Assembly: GCA_018296165.2 (NCBI GenBank)
Contig: JACKQL020000048.1
Span: 62,001-126,000, forward strand
Direction of reading: 5' to 3'
Length of the DNA stretch: 64,000 bases
DNA from: Termitomyces sp. T153
Lineage: Eukaryota; Basidiomycota; Agaricomycetes; Agaricales; Lyophyllaceae
The position numbers and the translations under genes were made by a program. Below the pieces are notes generated by a model. It saw only the letters and a program-made list of their open reading frames with translations. It was not told the DNA's origin and searched no databases. The first letter of the stretch is position 1. Every line of letters starts with the position of its first letter. This document shows positions 46,255 through 57,832 of this stretch, piece after piece.

Positions 46255-47886
46255 ATGCCCCACTCTTGGTCAACAATGTCCTCAAACAGGAGGACTTCTT
46301 CAGCAGCAGCAAATAGTGCCAGTGGAACAGGGACCCTGAAAAGGTCCTGTTTTCTCCTAATGCACTTGGACCTTAAATTGCTTATGTCTATAGACACCAG
46401 CCCAGTTAGAAACTTGCAGGAGGCTTGCAAATGGCTTGAAATGAAGGGCTGGATTCTTGCAGCAGATCCATATGACCAGGTGAGAATGACAAGTATCCTC
46501 ATCACAGCAGCACTGACCTCAAAGCCCACTGAGCTCAAAGTGATGGCCATTGCAGTAGCTTTCATTTTGGAAGCGAATGTAACAGATCATGTTTCAGACA
46601 GCCTAATAGACACAGTAATTTCCAAGACAGTGGACTGGCTGGATAACATGGTAGGGAGGTTGAACACCTCAATAGACTTCCTAGCAGCTAGTGACACCAA
46701 CTGGGCAGAAGCAACACTCTCCTTGGGAAAAACCTTTGAGGCCCTAAAGGGCCTGGCAACCACACTGAAAGCTGCAACTTCTGTGATTGTGAACATCTCC
46801 ACCTGCCCCACACAAGCAAAAGCAAGTGAGCAGCCCAGAACATGGGCCTCTATAGTGAGCAGTGGCCTAGCCCTCTCCCCACTCCCACCCCCTCATAGTC
46901 AGCATGCCTCCCTCCTGGCAGGCCCCAATGGTTCAGCCACACTATCCCACAATGAACATATGAGGATCCAGCAGAGGATCTTCTAGAACCTCTACATAGT
47001 ACTAGTCTCCATAGATTGCAACAATGACAATGCACCAAAGGATCTCTCCCCTAAGGGGACAGCCAGACTATGGGAGCTTTTGAATAGTGCCTTAACAAAA
47101 CTCAATGCAAAATCAAGTCTGTGAGGAGATGCTGAGGACGGGGAAGTACCTGTGTGAATGCCTGCAACTCAGGCAGTGGGAATGAAGTTAACTAGCAATA
47201 GTGCATACCTCTTGGAGTTTGACATGGCTGATCCAGCCCAAAGATTCCGCAAGTATGCCGATAGAGACTGGACAATGTTCAAAGACATATTTGGCTATTC
47301 AATGGTGATACACCCAAAGACTTACAGCATAATAGCATGATTTGTTCCATGTATGTGGCCACTTGATCCTAGTAAGAGGGATAGCCTTGATATGATTGAG
47401 TGGGAGAACAACCTCACTTGCAATTCCATTGTGAATGTGTCCTGGCTCAAGAAACCAGAGCTGAGATCCCCAGGACAGATAGTCATGACACTCAGAATTA
47501 ATTGTACTGACCCCAACACAGCTAACAACATGATAAGAGGCCACATCTTTATTGGAGGATGGCAAGTGGTCATACACAAAGACATCAAAGAGCCTATTTG
47601 ATGCAACAAATGCCTCAAGTTTGGCCACTTCCAGAAAGATTGCATGGAGGTGACCTGCTGTGTGAGATGCTCAGAAATGGACCATACAACTCAAGACTGC
47701 ACAGTGGCTCACCAGAGGTGCATTGTCTGTGGCCCTAACCACACTCACAATTGTACAGATTGTGAATGTCTGATGTTTAAGAGACTATGCAGGGAACTTG
47801 ACAAACAGCTCCTGGAGAATTGTTTGCCATACTTCCCTACCCAAGACCCTTCAACATGGGCTGCGGCACCCCCGAGGCAACCATGA
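46255..47886 (+). pseudogene. LINE-B ORF1 with three zinc knuckles
   Basis: Segments 46255-46986 and 47158-47886 belong to one ORF1 interrupted by stops (46984, 47338, and a TGA just before the first knuckle at about 47599). The C-terminal part has CNKCLKFGHFQKDC, CVRCSEMDHTTQDC and CIVCGPNHTHNC, three CCHC-type knuckles. ORF1 proteins bind the element RNA. Confidence 0.82.
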
Positions 47887-48152
47887 CCTCAGCAGGGTAA
47901 CTTGAGGAACTCTGCAACACAAGGCAAGGAGGGGGTAGTGGACACCTTGCCTCCTCCATCAATAGACTCACCTAGCATACCAGCTAACACACCACTGAGT
48001 CACAGGGACCAAACAAGTAGGGCACCCAGCAGGCTGGGTAACCTTGATGACTTTGGCTTCACCTAGAACACAGTGGACAAAGGAAGTCAGCATTGGGCAA
48101 CAGCACTGCTAGGCCCTCAATGAATTGTTAACAGCCAAAAGCTCCAGAGAAG

Positions 48153-49493
48153 TTGCACATCTGGCAGCAAAATGTCTGCAAGTCAGATGTTGCACAGGCT
48201 GCAATGTTGAACACTGCCAGCCCCAATGACTGGGATGTGCTCACCATTCAGGAACCTTTCCTGGATTGCCTGGGCAACACAAAAGCATCATCATACTGGA
48301 GGGTTGCATACCCAATGGACCATTGCAGAGACAAGAGCACAAGGTCCTGCTCAGTGATACTAATAAACACTAACATTTCCACAGAAGCCTATACTCTACT
48401 AACCATTCACTCAACAGACATCATGGTGGTCAGGTTTGCAGGCAAGCATGGCTATGCCTTGGTATTCAATGTCTATAATGCCTGTGAACACAATGAGGTC
48501 CTTGACTGTCTAGCCTCCTTCCTTTTCTCCTTCTTGCTCACAGCATGCCTAACTCCCTCAGACCACATGGTCTGGCTAGGGAACTTCAACTGGCACCACC
48601 TGCTCTGGGAGTTGGTGGCCAACCAGAGGCCAAATGACTCAGCAGCATTCATACAACTGCTACTGGACCTCCTGGGAGAGTTTGAGATGGACCTCTCTCT
48701 CCTGCCAGAGGTTCCAACACTGCAGACAACAACTGGGAACTGGATGAGACCAGATAATGTCTGGTGCTCTCATGCAGAGTACAACCCAGTCATCTCATGT
48801 GAAGTAGTCCCTTCCCTTTGCCCCCCAATTACTGACTACTTGCCAGTGATCATAGAGCTGGAACTCCTGATCTCCTGATCTGTGCCCATTCCCTCAAAAG
48901 ATTTTAGGAGTGTTGACTGGGGGAGCTTCCACACAGCTCTGAAGGAGTGACTTGATGTGGAACTCCCAGTGGAGCTCCTTCAGTCAGAAGACAAATTTAA
49001 TCAGGCAGTAACTGACCTAACCTGCAGCATACAGGAGGTCATACAGGATGACAGCATAGTAGCAGTGAGGAAGCCATGCCCATTCACCAAATGGTGGTGG
49101 ACCAAAGACCTTGCATGGCTCAAGGCCCAGAGGCACAAGGCATGTAACAAGGCCTTTAAGTTTTGTGATACATTGGGACACCCAGCCCATGACAAGGCTA
49201 AAAGGCTCTCTGGCAAAATGGCCAGAGCCATAAAGGTGGCAAAGGATGAGCACTGGAAAGAATGGTTGGAAATGATAGACACAAGGCAGATTTACACTGC
49301 CAATAAATATGTCATCAAGGAACCCACAGATTTTGCATGTGACAGAATACCAGATCTAAAGGATCTCACAGCAAATCCACATGGAACAGTGTCCACGAAT
49401 GAGGGCAACTTCTTCCCTCCTGCACCCCCCTTCCTTCCAATCCCAAGCTCTGCTTATCCAGCACCTCTGCCTAACCCGCCTTACTTTTCCTGA
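48153..49493 (+). pseudogene. LINE-B endonuclease and linker
   Basis: The endonuclease starts IWQQNVCKSDVAQ with the catalytic-type IQEPFLD. The GDFNRHH motif is altered to LGNFNWHHLLWE, losing the aspartate. The frame stops at 48876 and again near 48946 (TGA, LKE-stop-LDVELP), then continues in the pre-RT linker to 49493. Confidence 0.82.
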
Positions 49494-49610
49494 GCCTGCA
49501 TCTGTGAGGCCATAGGGGGTCTATGACCTCACAAGGCACCATGCCCCAATGGGATTCCAAATGTTGTCTATAAGAAATGTGCTAACACTTTAGTTGACCA
49601 TTTCTACTTC

Positions 49611-51749
49611 ATGTTTCGAGTGGTATTTGAACTGGGTGTCTATCACCCTAGCTGGCTTGAGTCAACCACCCTGGTGCTTAGGAAGCCAGGCAAGCCTTCA
49701 TATAGTGTTGCAAATGCATACTGGCCCATAGGCCTCCTTAACACTATGGGGAAACTCTTATCCATGCTAGTGGCTGCTGACCTATCTCACTTAGTGAAAG
49801 AACACAGCCTCCTACTCCCAGGCCAGTTTGGGGGCCAGCCAGGAAGAAATACAACAGATGCAATGCACCTTGTAGTGCACAAGATCAAGAATGCCTGGCA
49901 TTCAGGTAAAGTAGCCATGGCTCTCTTTTTGGACATACAAGGGATGTTTCCAAACACAGTTCCACAGTGTCTCATACACAATCTGAGGGAACAAGGAGTG
50001 CCATCACATTACACATGCCTTGCAGAGCAGATATTGTCAAACAGACACACCCAGCTGCACTTCAACAACTACTGTTTGGAGTGGCTCTCCATCTCTAATG
50101 GGATGATGCAAGGCTGCCTGCTGTCAATGATGTACTATGCCTTCTACAATGCACCCCTTCTTCTAACCGCACACTCGACTGACAAGGCAAAAATGTCAAT
50201 AGGCTTTGTTGATGATGCCATGCTATTGGTTACAGCAAAGTCTCTGACAGAGACTCATAAAATGATTGCATCTATGATGGAGTGTGCTGATGGTAGCTTT
50301 GATTGGTCTATCACTCACAACTCCCCATTTGAATTGACAAAACTAGCACTGATGAACTTCCCAAGATCCTGGCTGGACATGGTCCCTCAAGATCTTGTTC
50401 TCATGTGGGCTAACTTTGATGGAACGCTCACAATGCAGACTGTCAAAACAGTCCTGACTTACAAGTATCTCAGGGTCATCTTTGACTCACAACTGCGGTG
50501 GTCAGCCCACACCCAGAAAGTAGCAGCAAGCGCCACCTGGTGGACCCTTCAGGTCTCCCACCTATCATGGGTCTTGGAAGGGATGCCAGTGGGTAGGGTC
50601 AGGCAGCTTTATAACACAGTGGCAGTCCCTGCATTCACCTATGCAGCAGACGTCTGGTACTCTGGAGTCAGTGAAGTCTCTAGCAGAGCAAGGAGGACTG
50701 CTTTGGTGGCTGCGACAAAGAGGCTGGTTCCAGCCCAGCACTCAATGGCCAGGCTGACCACAGGGGCATTGAGGACTGCGGCCGGGGACATCCTGGACTG
50801 CATGGCAAATCTGCTACCTATTGATCTCTATTTCCAAAAGATTCTAATGAGAGCAGTGCTGGGCCTATCCTCATTCCCACAGATGCACCCTCTCCACAGC
50901 CCAGTGAAACTAGCAGCCAGGAGACAAGTGTGCAAGCACCATTCCCCCCTGCACAACTTATTTCAGTTCACAGACATCAGACCCAATAACATTGAAAAGA
51001 TATGCCTAACAAGATGGAGCCACAACTACAAGCCAGCCTTCTTGACACACATACCAGGCTCCAAGGGAGAAGTGCTGGAGAGGTTAACGGAGATTTTTGA
51101 CAGGTCAAGAGTGGCAATCTTCTGCAATGGCTCAGGATATGAGGGGGGAATTGGAGCTTCAGCAGTCTTCTACAAGGATGGAGTAGAGGTTACTAACCTG
51201 AAATTTCACCTTGGCTCAGGTGCTGAGTATACAGTATATGAGGCTGAAATAGTAGGGCTATACCTCGGACTCCACATCCTACAAGGTCTCAACAGCCAGC
51301 TCCGCAGCCAAAACATCTGCTGCAGTGACAGCCAAGCCATGCTGAAGGCTCTCAACAATCAGAAACCACACCCAGCACATTACCTAATCAACAAGGTTCA
51401 TTCGGAGGCAGAAAACCTACACAGAAAACAGGATCAACTACTCAATGTGTCAAGCAGGTGCGCTGCAGCTGCTGCGGACACAGAGTGGGCTCCCTATTCA
51501 CAAGGTGTAATCAGGCTACAATTCCATTGGTCCCCCGGACATGAGGGGTTCATCCCTAATGAAAGGGCTGACCAGCTGGCAAAGGAAGCAGCTACTGGAT
51601 TGACCAGCACCCGGGAAGCCCTCCCGGCCTTCCTCCGATGTGGAACCCTGCCGACCAGCATCCCGACACTCTGCCAGGCTGACTTGGTGGCAACGCAGGT
51701 GCTCTGGAAGCGCCAATGGAGGAAATCCCCCAGAGCAAAGGTAGCGTGA
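49611..51749 (+). CDS. LINE-B reverse transcriptase and RNase H
   Basis: An open 712-codon segment. RT blocks: STTLVLRKPGKPSYSVANAY, LPGQFGGQPGRNTTDAMHL, ALFLDIQGMFPNTV, NGMMQGCLLSMMYYAFYNAP and the catalytic GFVDDAMLL. RNase H: IFCNGSGYEGGIGASAVF (aspartate of DGSG replaced by asparagine), EAEIVGLYLGLH, CSDSQAMLKAL and SPGHEGFIPNERADQLAKEA. Because ORF context upstream is broken and one RNase H residue is lost, activity is unlikely despite the open frame. Confidence 0.85.
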   Translation: MFRVVFELGVYHPSWLESTTLVLRKPGKPSYSVANAYWPIGLLNTMGKLLSMLVAADLSHLVKEHSLLLPGQFGGQPGRNTTDAMHLVVHKIKNAWHSGKVAMALFLDIQGMFPNTVPQCLIHNLREQGVPSHYTCLAEQILSNRHTQLHFNNYCLEWLSISNGMMQGCLLSMMYYAFYNAPLLLTAHSTDKAKMSIGFVDDAMLLVTAKSLTETHKMIASMMECADGSFDWSITHNSPFELTKLALMNFPRSWLDMVPQDLVLMWANFDGTLTMQTVKTVLTYKYLRVIFDSQLRWSAHTQKVAASATWWTLQVSHLSWVLEGMPVGRVRQLYNTVAVPAFTYAADVWYSGVSEVSSRARRTALVAATKRLVPAQHSMARLTTGALRTAAGDILDCMANLLPIDLYFQKILMRAVLGLSSFPQMHPLHSPVKLAARRQVCKHHSPLHNLFQFTDIRPNNIEKICLTRWSHNYKPAFLTHIPGSKGEVLERLTEIFDRSRVAIFCNGSGYEGGIGASAVFYKDGVEVTNLKFHLGSGAEYTVYEAEIVGLYLGLHILQGLNSQLRSQNICCSDSQAMLKALNNQKPHPAHYLINKVHSEAENLHRKQDQLLNVSSRCAAAAADTEWAPYSQGVIRLQFHWSPGHEGFIPNERADQLAKEAATGLTSTREALPAFLRCGTLPTSIPTLCQADLVATQVLWKRQWRKSPRAKVA

Positions 51750-51782
51750 TGACTGGACAGAACAATCCCATCCAAGAACTAC

Positions 51783-52169
51783 ATGCGCATGATCTCAACA
51801 TTAAGCCATAGACAGTCGGCCATACTGACCCAGCTGAGAACAGGCCACATTCCTCTAAATCATCACCTCTTTAGGATTCACCACTCCAAAACACCAGTCT
51901 GCCCACATTGCAATGACCTCTCAGTAGAAATGGTTGAGCACTTCCTGGTCTGGTGCCCATATTATGCAACAGAAAGATTCACACGCTTAATGAGACCCCT
52001 AAAAAGAAAAGCTGAGTCAATTGCTTACTTGCTCTCTGCGCCTGATGCTCTTAAGCACCTCCTTAGGTTCACAGAAGCCACAAAGAGGCTAAGCCCTGCA
52101 AAGATGCCACAGCAAGACACACTTAATCCAATGCCAACGACCCAAAGGGTTACACACGCACAATCCTAG
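51783..52169 (+). pseudogene. LINE-B C-terminal zinc motif segment
   Basis: Separated from the RT/RNase H frame by a TGA at 51747-51749. Contains LRTGHIPLNHHLFRIHH and CPHCNDLSVEMVEHFLVWC, the CCHC motif at the end of LINE ORF2 proteins. Confidence 0.8.
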
Positions 52170-52605
52170 CCAAGGTCAACCCCGAGGATAATGCGAAATG
52201 AGGGACGAGGCATTAGAAACCTCAACCCAAAACAACCAAAAGTAATACTCTTTCTAAATTCCAATATTAATGGCATGAGGCACCGTGCCCATTCCACAGA
52301 CTCGAAGAGACACTGGCCATGGGACAGCAGACCTGCTGCATGTCCCCCACCCCCGCCCAACCTGATGGGCTCTCGTAGCAAAACAACGTTTGTTGAGGAA
52401 ACGACATCCTGATAACGGGCACTACCAGGAGAGTGTAGTCTAAACAGCATACGGAATTGCTGACTTGCTCATTCTCCACGTATGTGGGGGGGCAGGGATT
52501 CTTCAGCTCTTGTACAGTAGATAGTCTGTCATATGTAACGTGCAACATGAGCACCAAGCGCTCAAGGCATGATAATGGAAAAAAAAAAAAAAAAAGTATC
52601 ATTTT

Positions 52606-52727
52606 CTCCATGAACGAGTACAGTCGAAGCTCCTACAAGTCCCCTCCAAGGAAAACATCGCCAACATATTCATGAAAGCTCTCCAGAAACCCGCATTCCA
52701 GCATCTACGTCCCCGGCTGGGCCTCGA
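52606..52727 (+). pseudogene. copia RNase H C-terminal end, resumed after LINE-B
   Basis: Reading on from DIKYHF across the target duplication gives LHERVQSKLLQVPSKENIAN and then IFMKALQKPAFQHLRPRLGL before a TAA. This is the standard end of copia polyproteins and proves that LINE-B landed in the copia RNase H region. Confidence 0.92.
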
Positions 52728-52778
52728 ATAACCACGCCAGAATTCCATGTGAGGAGGAGTGTCTGTGGTGAGGAGGAG

Positions 52779-53132
52779 TGTTGGACTTTGTCAGGGCCAC
52801 CACAAACACTCATTAGACGGCCACTCAATCAATGACATACATTGTCTGGCCACCTCTTGCTTTGTCCAACATAAAGACGATATTTTCTCCATTGTTCCGC
52901 AATATGTATATAAACCTGCAACGTATGATTAGCACCCTCAGTCGATTATACAAGACTGAGGGTGAGTACCTATAATTACTTACAGCACGAAACATATACT
53001 CACTGTCTGCGTAGATTAAACTAATATTTGATCTACTTGGGTACAGTGCAATAAAGTCGATTATACAAGACTGAGGATCAAACTAATATTTGATCTACTC
53101 AGGTCTCAATACACTCGGTCTGATTTCTAACA
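52779..53132 (+). repeat. copia 3' LTR
   Basis: 354 bp, TG...CA ends, preceded by a purine-rich tract at about 52767-52778 and followed by the AACAG duplication. Contains nine CpG dinucleotides, each TpG or CpA in the 5' LTR. Confidence 0.95.
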
Positions 53133-53653
53133 AACAGGGCATGGTGGTTCTTAGGCAACTTCAACCTTGGAAGGACTTCAATCAGCATGTTTCTGCAGGA
53201 ACAGGTGAGGTTTTTGGGACGTTCGGAAGATCTAGAGAGAGGGATTTTCATTCGAGGTGGGTTGCCGTGTTTGTCAAATTTGTGGTCTCCCTCTATGTTC
53301 CTTCCCTCTGTCCTTGTTCTGCGCTTATTGGTTTCCTATGGGCGTTGCGTTTTTGATTTTTCAGATAAACATAGATAAACATCTTCTATATGAGTCTTGT
53401 GTTAACACCCCAGATTCCTGCAGGGATCCGAGACTCTGAGTCTTATATGCATAAATATCCTTCAGTTTACATGTAGTCTGATTATCATGTAGACCGAGGA
53501 CAGTATGTAAATACTTTGCGAAGTATAAGATCTAAGGCCTACTAACAAAGAAGGTTATCAATCACTGCTGAGCATATGCTGGCTATTTATAAAATCAACA
53601 GCGAACAATCGCACGCGTCCAAACTCTGCACTCCACGCGTCTCATCCCCCAAA
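53133..53653. other. host sequence between copia and the F-box-like gene
   Basis: About 520 bp. The first ~75 bp can be read as an exon-like stretch (GMVVLRQLQPWKDFNQHV) followed by a GTGAGG donor, directly after the copia target site. This may be a broken host gene, but support is weak. The rest is the promoter region of the next gene. Confidence 0.35.
53584..53594 (+). promoter_or_regulatory. TATA-like element of the F-box-like gene
   Basis: TATTTATAAAA lies about 70 bp upstream of the ATG at 53654, a plausible position for a TATA box with a short 5' UTR. Confidence 0.4.
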
Positions 53654-54892
53654 ATGCCGACTCTTGCACTGTCGCCTGAGCTGCAATCGAAAATCGTTCA
53701 TTCCCTGTCGTCGTCGCCCACACAAACAACAACAACCCTCCACGCTCTCTGCCTTACTTCCAAATCCTTCTCCCGCGAAGCCGAGTCCCATCTCTACGCT
53801 TCCCTCTCTCTCACGTCCCCGCAGCAGGCCTATCTCGCATGTCGCACCCTCGCTGCAAACACACGGCTCGCGAAGTTGGTACGGGCGTTTTGGTTCAACG
53901 ATGAGACGCAAAACCGTAATAACGGCCACGGGCTTCCGAGAAGGTTCTGGGAGGGCATCAGGAGCGCGCTGGCGGGCATGAAGAAACTTCAACGCCTCTG
54001 TTTATTCGATACTGAGCTTTCAAATGCGTGGATTCTCGATCCAGCAGGTTACACGACCATCTCTTCAAATACAAGCACAATTGCATTTGAACCCCCTTTC
54101 CAGCTGCACGAAGCCAAACTTCATTTTACGTGGGACACACACCTCGTCTCATTCCTCTCAACCCAACGTGCCTTGAACACTCTTCAAACATTCGACATAA
54201 TAGAAGACGCTGTTCCTAGGCTCCCGCTGCCTGAGGGCTCCCTGCCTTTGCTCCAGCGCTTCGACGGCACACTTATGGTCGCGCACAACATCCTCACGCT
54301 CGGGTGCTCCCTTACGAATTTGCAAGCAGCAATCGAGGACGGTGTACACGCCCCTGAGTATGTCTTAGGGTTCCTGAGAAGGCTAGCGGGCGTAGGGAAG
54401 ACATTGAAAGCGCTGAGTGTATTAGAGATGCCCGAGGGGCTCGCAGGCGATGCCGTGGATATCATCGTAAGTCTATGTCCAAATCTCATGTACATAGGCC
54501 TTGTCCCGCTTCCACCTGTACACGTACGTCCTTCCCTTCCCTTCCTATCTCACGACTGACTGGCTGACTGATCCACGCAGCGCCACACGATATACGCACC
54601 TCTCACACGCCTACGCAACCTCCACACTGCCCACTTCGATCTTACAACATGGACACCGCATCCCGAAGTGCGTGCCCAGCGCGCCATCGCGTGCGAGGTA
54701 CGCACGTTTTGTCCGGGGATCGCGAATGCCGTGTTTTGGGTTGGGAATACGAGGACCAGGTGGACGTGGGTCGTGCAGCAGGGACGGCATCACTGCTATG
54801 AACATGGGGAGAAGCGGGAGGTCGGGCAGTGGCATTCACAGATGGAGGTCGGGCAGTATCCGACGTTTGATCATATGTGGAGTTTGGTGTAG
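53654..54892 (+). CDS. F-box-like / leucine-rich protein
   Basis: Spliced model 53654-54523 and 54581-54892 with one 57-bp GT-AG intron, 393 aa. An in-frame upstream ATG exists at 53576, but it overlaps the TATA-like element, so 53654 was chosen. The N-terminus ALSPELQSKIVHSLSS followed by LHALCLTSKSFSREAESHLY has the pattern of basidiomycete F-box-like proteins. The middle has leucine-rich stretches (KKLQRLCLFDTELS, LNTLQTFDIIEDAV, KTLKALSVLEMP). No strong domain is seen in the C-terminal exon, which is rich in Trp and His. Such proteins often serve as substrate adaptors of SCF ubiquitin ligases; that role is inferred. CpG content is normal. Confidence 0.72.
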
Positions 54893-57159
54893 TGGGCTTG
54901 TGCGATTGGGGTGCTTTTAGTACTGGTATGTAGTATATATGTAGTATGTATGTATGTAGTCTGTGTATATTTTATTGCTATTCTTAAGGACGGCCGAAAA
55001 TGAATTATTCTTTCGGAGAAGAGTTACCTATAAACTGACTGGTTCGAGAGGTTCCAGATTCCGTTTTAGTTTAATATTTTGGTTGCTAGTAGTACTTTTG
55101 TTCCTATAACTGACAATGCGTACGTACTTATGCCGCTTGCATGTATCCTCGTTGAGATCTAATCAATTATCAGCGAATTTTGGAATTCGCTTAGACCTCG
55201 ATCGGTTCTATTCCATTCTCTCTTTACATATCTGTCGGTCATTCGGTGGTGACCCACCACCAATGTAACCGCAATACAAGCTCAAGTCACGCCAGGGTAC
55301 CAAATGTCAACAACCATATTCATCATCCTGATCACATTTTAAGCCCCTCCTCCCCTCGAATACTTGACTCACGACCTGCGTGACGCGTCCTTTGAACTTG
55401 CCTCTCCTTTGCTTTTGTATGTCCGTCCATTGGGATCCGTACACTCTGTTCCCGAATTAAGATCCAAGGATTGATTGGTGACCAGTGACTGTCTGCTTAC
55501 CTTCCAGAAAAAAAGGAACAGATGATGGTTGGCAAGCTGCAAAATCAATGAGAATGTGAACAAAATGGGTAGATGTTCTTGTTGTCCCAGATAGTAATAA
55601 TTGAGCTACATGATGAGAAGAAGAATGTATCACTTACCGACCACCATTGAACAGTAGCTTTGAAGTCCAGCCTTCCAGCCTCCGTCCCTTCGACTGGACA
55701 TATCATCATCGAAGGATTGTGGCCTTGGCCATCTGGAAAAATCAGTCAATGCATTGACATACGAAGATTCACTTACCAGGCACTCAATGAGATTCTGAGG
55801 CATGTCAACCCACTTTCCAGCACTCAGATTGCCCTCTTGAACTTTGGATTCTTACTCCTCTTTACCCCCTCTGGACATGGACGTAATCAAGATCATAATA
55901 TGAGTGTAAGACTTAGAACCAATCACAACTTTCAATTGATATCAGTGTAAAATGTTACATCCTGAGTGTCAGCAAGATTGCTGACTTGTCATCGATCTGA
56001 TTGTAATACTTATCTAATTTGCACAATCCAAGTTTGTGCTGTCATGAAGTACATAGCAAAAATCATCCCTCTTTTTCCCAGGCCGTCAGAAGGTTCTCGA
56101 TAGCTGGAATTACCTTGTATAGTGTAGGATGTGTCTCCAAAGAAAAATGATATAGTTTACTCAAGGTACACTATATCAACAGTAATCATTTTATTTGACT
56201 GGTTTAAAATTTATATAATAATTTTTACTTGAGAAATATGTATTAGAAATCATATAACATCTTTCTAATTGATGTTTCTCAAGAAACTTATGAGATTTCT
56301 GAAGTGAGACCAATTCACCACATCACCTCCACATCACTGACCTTCCCCCTCTTGGAAGCTGTCCCAAACCTTGCTCTGCTCACCACAGCTCATTTCCACC
56401 TCCACGAGGCTGTGATAGACCTCTAGCTCCAATTCTGTCATATTGGCAACTGTGCTCCTCAGTAGTCAGTTCTTAGTCTTGATATTGCTACCATTAGCCT
56501 CTGGTTCCTATCTCATCATCCACCTCTAGTTTGCCTCTATTTCCTCATCCAAATTCTGACCATTGAGGATGGGCTGTTGTGGCACATGGCAGGTCCAAGG
56601 TCTACATACAATGGGTTGCTGATCACTTAGTTAGGAAGAGAGCAGTATAACAATGACTTCTTAATAAAAACATTTTTTCTTACACTAGGTTGGTAAAAGG
56701 TGTGAGAGGAAAACATGTTGCTAGCACCAAACTGCACTGGAAGGAAATAGGGTAGTGGAACATCATTATATAGAACAAAGATGAAATGGAAAAAATGGAA
56801 AGACATGTAAAAAATCAGTAGAAAAGACAAAAGGAAAGCAAAACTCATGATGTATTCAGAATGATGATTAAAAACATGTTTGTTCATTGTTCATCTTGCA
56901 ATAACATGTCAGACAATGATTTGACATGCCCTTCAGCTGGAAGCCCTACCAGAGTAACTGTAAGTGAAGGCTTCATTGAGATGTTGCTGCACATTGTTGG
57001 GGTGTGCATTGACATGTGGACAAGTTGATCATCATAGGAGCATAGTTCACATGCAATATCAACACAATGATGATTACCAATGTGGTTGCTGCAACAATAG
57101 ATTACAAAGCATGACATGTGGCAGACAAGCCAATCATCATGGGAGCATGAGCTACAGTT
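54893..57159. other. intergenic, CpG-poor from about 55.9 kb
   Basis: About 2.3 kb. ORFs such as 55660-55950 and 56627-56887 have no recognised similarity. From about 55.9 kb the sequence becomes AT-rich and nearly free of CpG, probably old transposon remains. A short repeated phrase (AGTTGATCATCATAGGAGCAT and CAAGCCAATCATCATGGGAG) lies near 57025 and 57130. Confidence 0.4.
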
Positions 57160-57350
57160 AGGTCCTTGATATTCTAACTCAATGCTGAGATTGACATCCA
57201 ACCTCACTATGTTCAGTTAGGCCTTTATATTTTCTCAACTCAATGCTGACATCCAGACCCAACCTTACTATGTTTAGTTAGGTCTTTGTATTTTGTCAGC
57301 CCAATGTTAAGATCCAGACCCAACCTCAGTCTGTCCACTTGGGTCTTCCA
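57160..57350 (+). repeat. ~60-bp tandem repeats, block 1
   Basis: Three divergent units built around AACTCAATGCTGA, CAGACCCAACCT and TAGTTAGGTCTTTGTATTTT. The same family is found at 60385-60600 just beyond the Helitron helicase stop, so this block may be a Helitron terminal fragment. Confidence 0.7.
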
Positions 57351-57832
57351 TGTTATCAATAAGAGTTCCTCAATAAAGTAAGATAATCAAGATTGTCATA
57401 CAAATGGAGCTTTCCCACTCATCTGTTGCACCATGCTGATTTTGGTCTTTCTTTTTTCAATCAATGTGTTGATAGTCCTGTCATTGTCAATGTCAGTAGA
57501 TGTAAGTCTTTACTATGATTGATGAATCAAAGTCTCCTCCACCTTCTGTCCCCTTTTTACTCATACACTCTGAAGAATATGTTTGACTATTTTTTGACAC
57601 CAAAATATACTAAAGAGAAAGAAATTAGGGAAAGTGGCCTAAGTAATGAGATATCTATAATCTCATTTATGATATCACTAAGTGGCACTAATACTTAGCA
57701 TTCAGACCTTTGACTTGATTCTTTTTTAAAGTGGTGATAATGCTTTAATAATCCCTTTCTAATACTCTAATCAAGATTTATTAAGCATCACTCATCTGTT
57801 TTCTTCAACTCCATATATCTGAGGCCTCGATG

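Larger units (their letters stand above)
46114..52593 (+). mobile_element. LINE-B, non-LTR retrotransposon nested in copia
   Basis: The 6,480-bp element is flanked by the 12-bp duplication AAGTATCATTTT (46102-46113 and 52594-52605) and ends in a poly(A) run just before the second copy. It encodes an ORF1 with three zinc knuckles, an AP-like endonuclease, RT, RNase H and a terminal zinc motif. The 712-codon RT/RNase H frame is open. It is not closely similar to LINE-A. CpG is rare in the 5' two thirds but common in the last ~1.2 kb. Confidence 0.94.
41123..53132 (+). mobile_element. Ty1/copia LTR retrotransposon, interrupted by LINE-B
   Basis: Two 354-bp LTRs (41123-41476 and 52779-53132) start TGTTGG and end CTAACA. 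They are flanked by a perfect 5-bp target duplication AACAG (41118-41122 and 53133-53137). The internal order gag, protease, integrase, reverse transcriptase, RNase H is that of copia. A purine-rich tract (GGTGAGGAGGAG) lies just before the 3' LTR; GGTTATGGGC after the 5' LTR may be the primer-binding site. Removing the 6.48 kb LINE-B and one copy of its 12-bp duplication rejoins the RNase H frame exactly. The LTRs differ at 21 positions by my alignment. Confidence 0.95.
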
